A stretch of DNA of 5,537 nt from Actinomycetes bacterium (GTDB lineage: Bacteria > Actinomycetota > Actinomycetes > Actinomycetales > Actinomycetaceae): positions 1 through 5,537 of the forward strand of contig JAEWEQ010000081.1 of the NCBI GenBank assembly GCA_023389315.1, in the 5' to 3' direction. This document shows positions 5,329 to 5,537 of this stretch, in pieces. Position numbers and translations under genes: made by a program. The first letter of the stretch is position 1; every line of letters begins with the position of its first letter. Below the pieces are notes generated by a model. It was not told where the DNA came from and ran no database searches. It worked only from the letters and a program-made list of their open reading frames with translations.

Positions 5329-5537
5329 ACCGACGGGTCGCGTCCGTGCTCACTTTCCTCCCGCTCGGCGTCGCGCTTTTGGTCGTGCTCCATAATGTCT
5401 TCCAACAGGTCGCGAATCTCAGAGCGCACGAAGTCGCGGGTGGCCACGTCGTTTAGTGCCTGCCGCAAGCCCGCGATCTCACGGGTCAAATACTCCGTGT
5501 CAGCCAAGTTACGCTCGGCCCGGCGACGGTCCTGCTC
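5322..5537 (-). CDS. DUF1003 family membrane protein, C-terminal end only
   Basis: The minus-strand frame is open from the right edge of the window to TAG (complement of 5322-5324), giving the last 71 residues. The visible part begins EQDRRRAERNLADTEYLTRE, then IAGLRQALNDVATRDFVRSE and a very charged, Asp/Glu/Arg-rich end. It looks helical and cytoplasmic. The DR-x-AERN-x-ADTEYL pattern followed by LR-x-AL and ATRDF-x-R-x-E is what I recognise as the tail of actinobacterial DUF1003 proteins, whose two-helix membrane core would lie outside the window. Function is unknown; the family often sits beside an MgtE-type CBS transporter gene and mrp. The TTG at 5505-5507 is an internal leucine, not a start. 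It is convergent with the acyltransferase gene. Confidence 0.8.
   Translation of the reverse strand, partial: EQDRRRAERNLADTEYLTREIAGLRQALNDVATRDFVRSEIRDLLEDIMEHDQKRDAEREESEHGRDPSVD

Noticed and set aside
5327..5340. CGACC/GGTCG stem as a terminator for the acyltransferase.
   Set aside because: It is only five base pairs, lies within the coding end of the DUF1003 gene and has no T-run. No convincing terminator is seen in the 5266-5321 gap.

Overview
The window looks like a chromosomal segment of a high-GC Gram-positive bacterium (Actinomycetota). Four things point there: a DUF3117 small protein, an actinobacterial-type Mrp without the usual C-terminal cysteine pair, a sigE-locus-type O-methyltransferase, and GC-rich codons with GTG starts. 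The gene order LOG - DUF3117 - O-methyltransferase - tatB - mrp - DUF1003 recalls the neighbourhood of Rv1205 to about Rv1231c in Mycobacterium tuberculosis (from memory). A host-associated Actinomycetaceae-like organism is possible, but genus cannot be read from this sequence.

Layout, left to right. Positions 1-207 (+) hold the 3' end of a LOG-family (TIGR00730) gene. Positions 208-379 are a leader with a consensus Shine-Dalgarno, tiny reading frames and small hairpins. Positions 380-547 (+) encode DUF3117. Positions 548-652 are a convergent gap with a 19-bp tandem repeat and a hairpin. Positions 653-1285 (-) encode a SAM-dependent O-methyltransferase. Positions 1286-1418 are a divergent promoter region with a likely leaderless tatB promoter. 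Positions 1419-2024 (+) encode TatB. Positions 2025-2072 hold a strong hairpin between convergent genes. Positions 2073-3191 (-) encode Mrp/ApbC. Positions 3192-3288 are a divergent promoter region. Positions 3289-5265 (+) encode an OatA-like membrane acyltransferase with an SGNH domain. Positions 5266-5321 are a short convergent gap carrying half of a duplicated 19-mer. Positions 5322-5537 (-) hold the 3' end of a DUF1003 gene.

Functionally this is a housekeeping and envelope neighbourhood rather than a mobile island. TatB belongs to folded-protein export, Mrp to Fe-S cofactor trafficking, and the acyltransferase probably to O-acetylation of peptidoglycan or another surface glycan. Except for a possible coupled leader ORF, the genes are separate transcription units facing toward or away from each other, so no operon-level system is visible.

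I see no CRISPR array, transposase, phage gene, tRNA or rRNA, and no convincing undescribed multi-gene system. The points most worth checking are: loss of sigE-rseA-htrA between the O-methyltransferase and tatB; the tatB promoter with repeats and a palindrome; the duplicated in-frame stop context at the end of the acyltransferase; and the DUF3117 leader.
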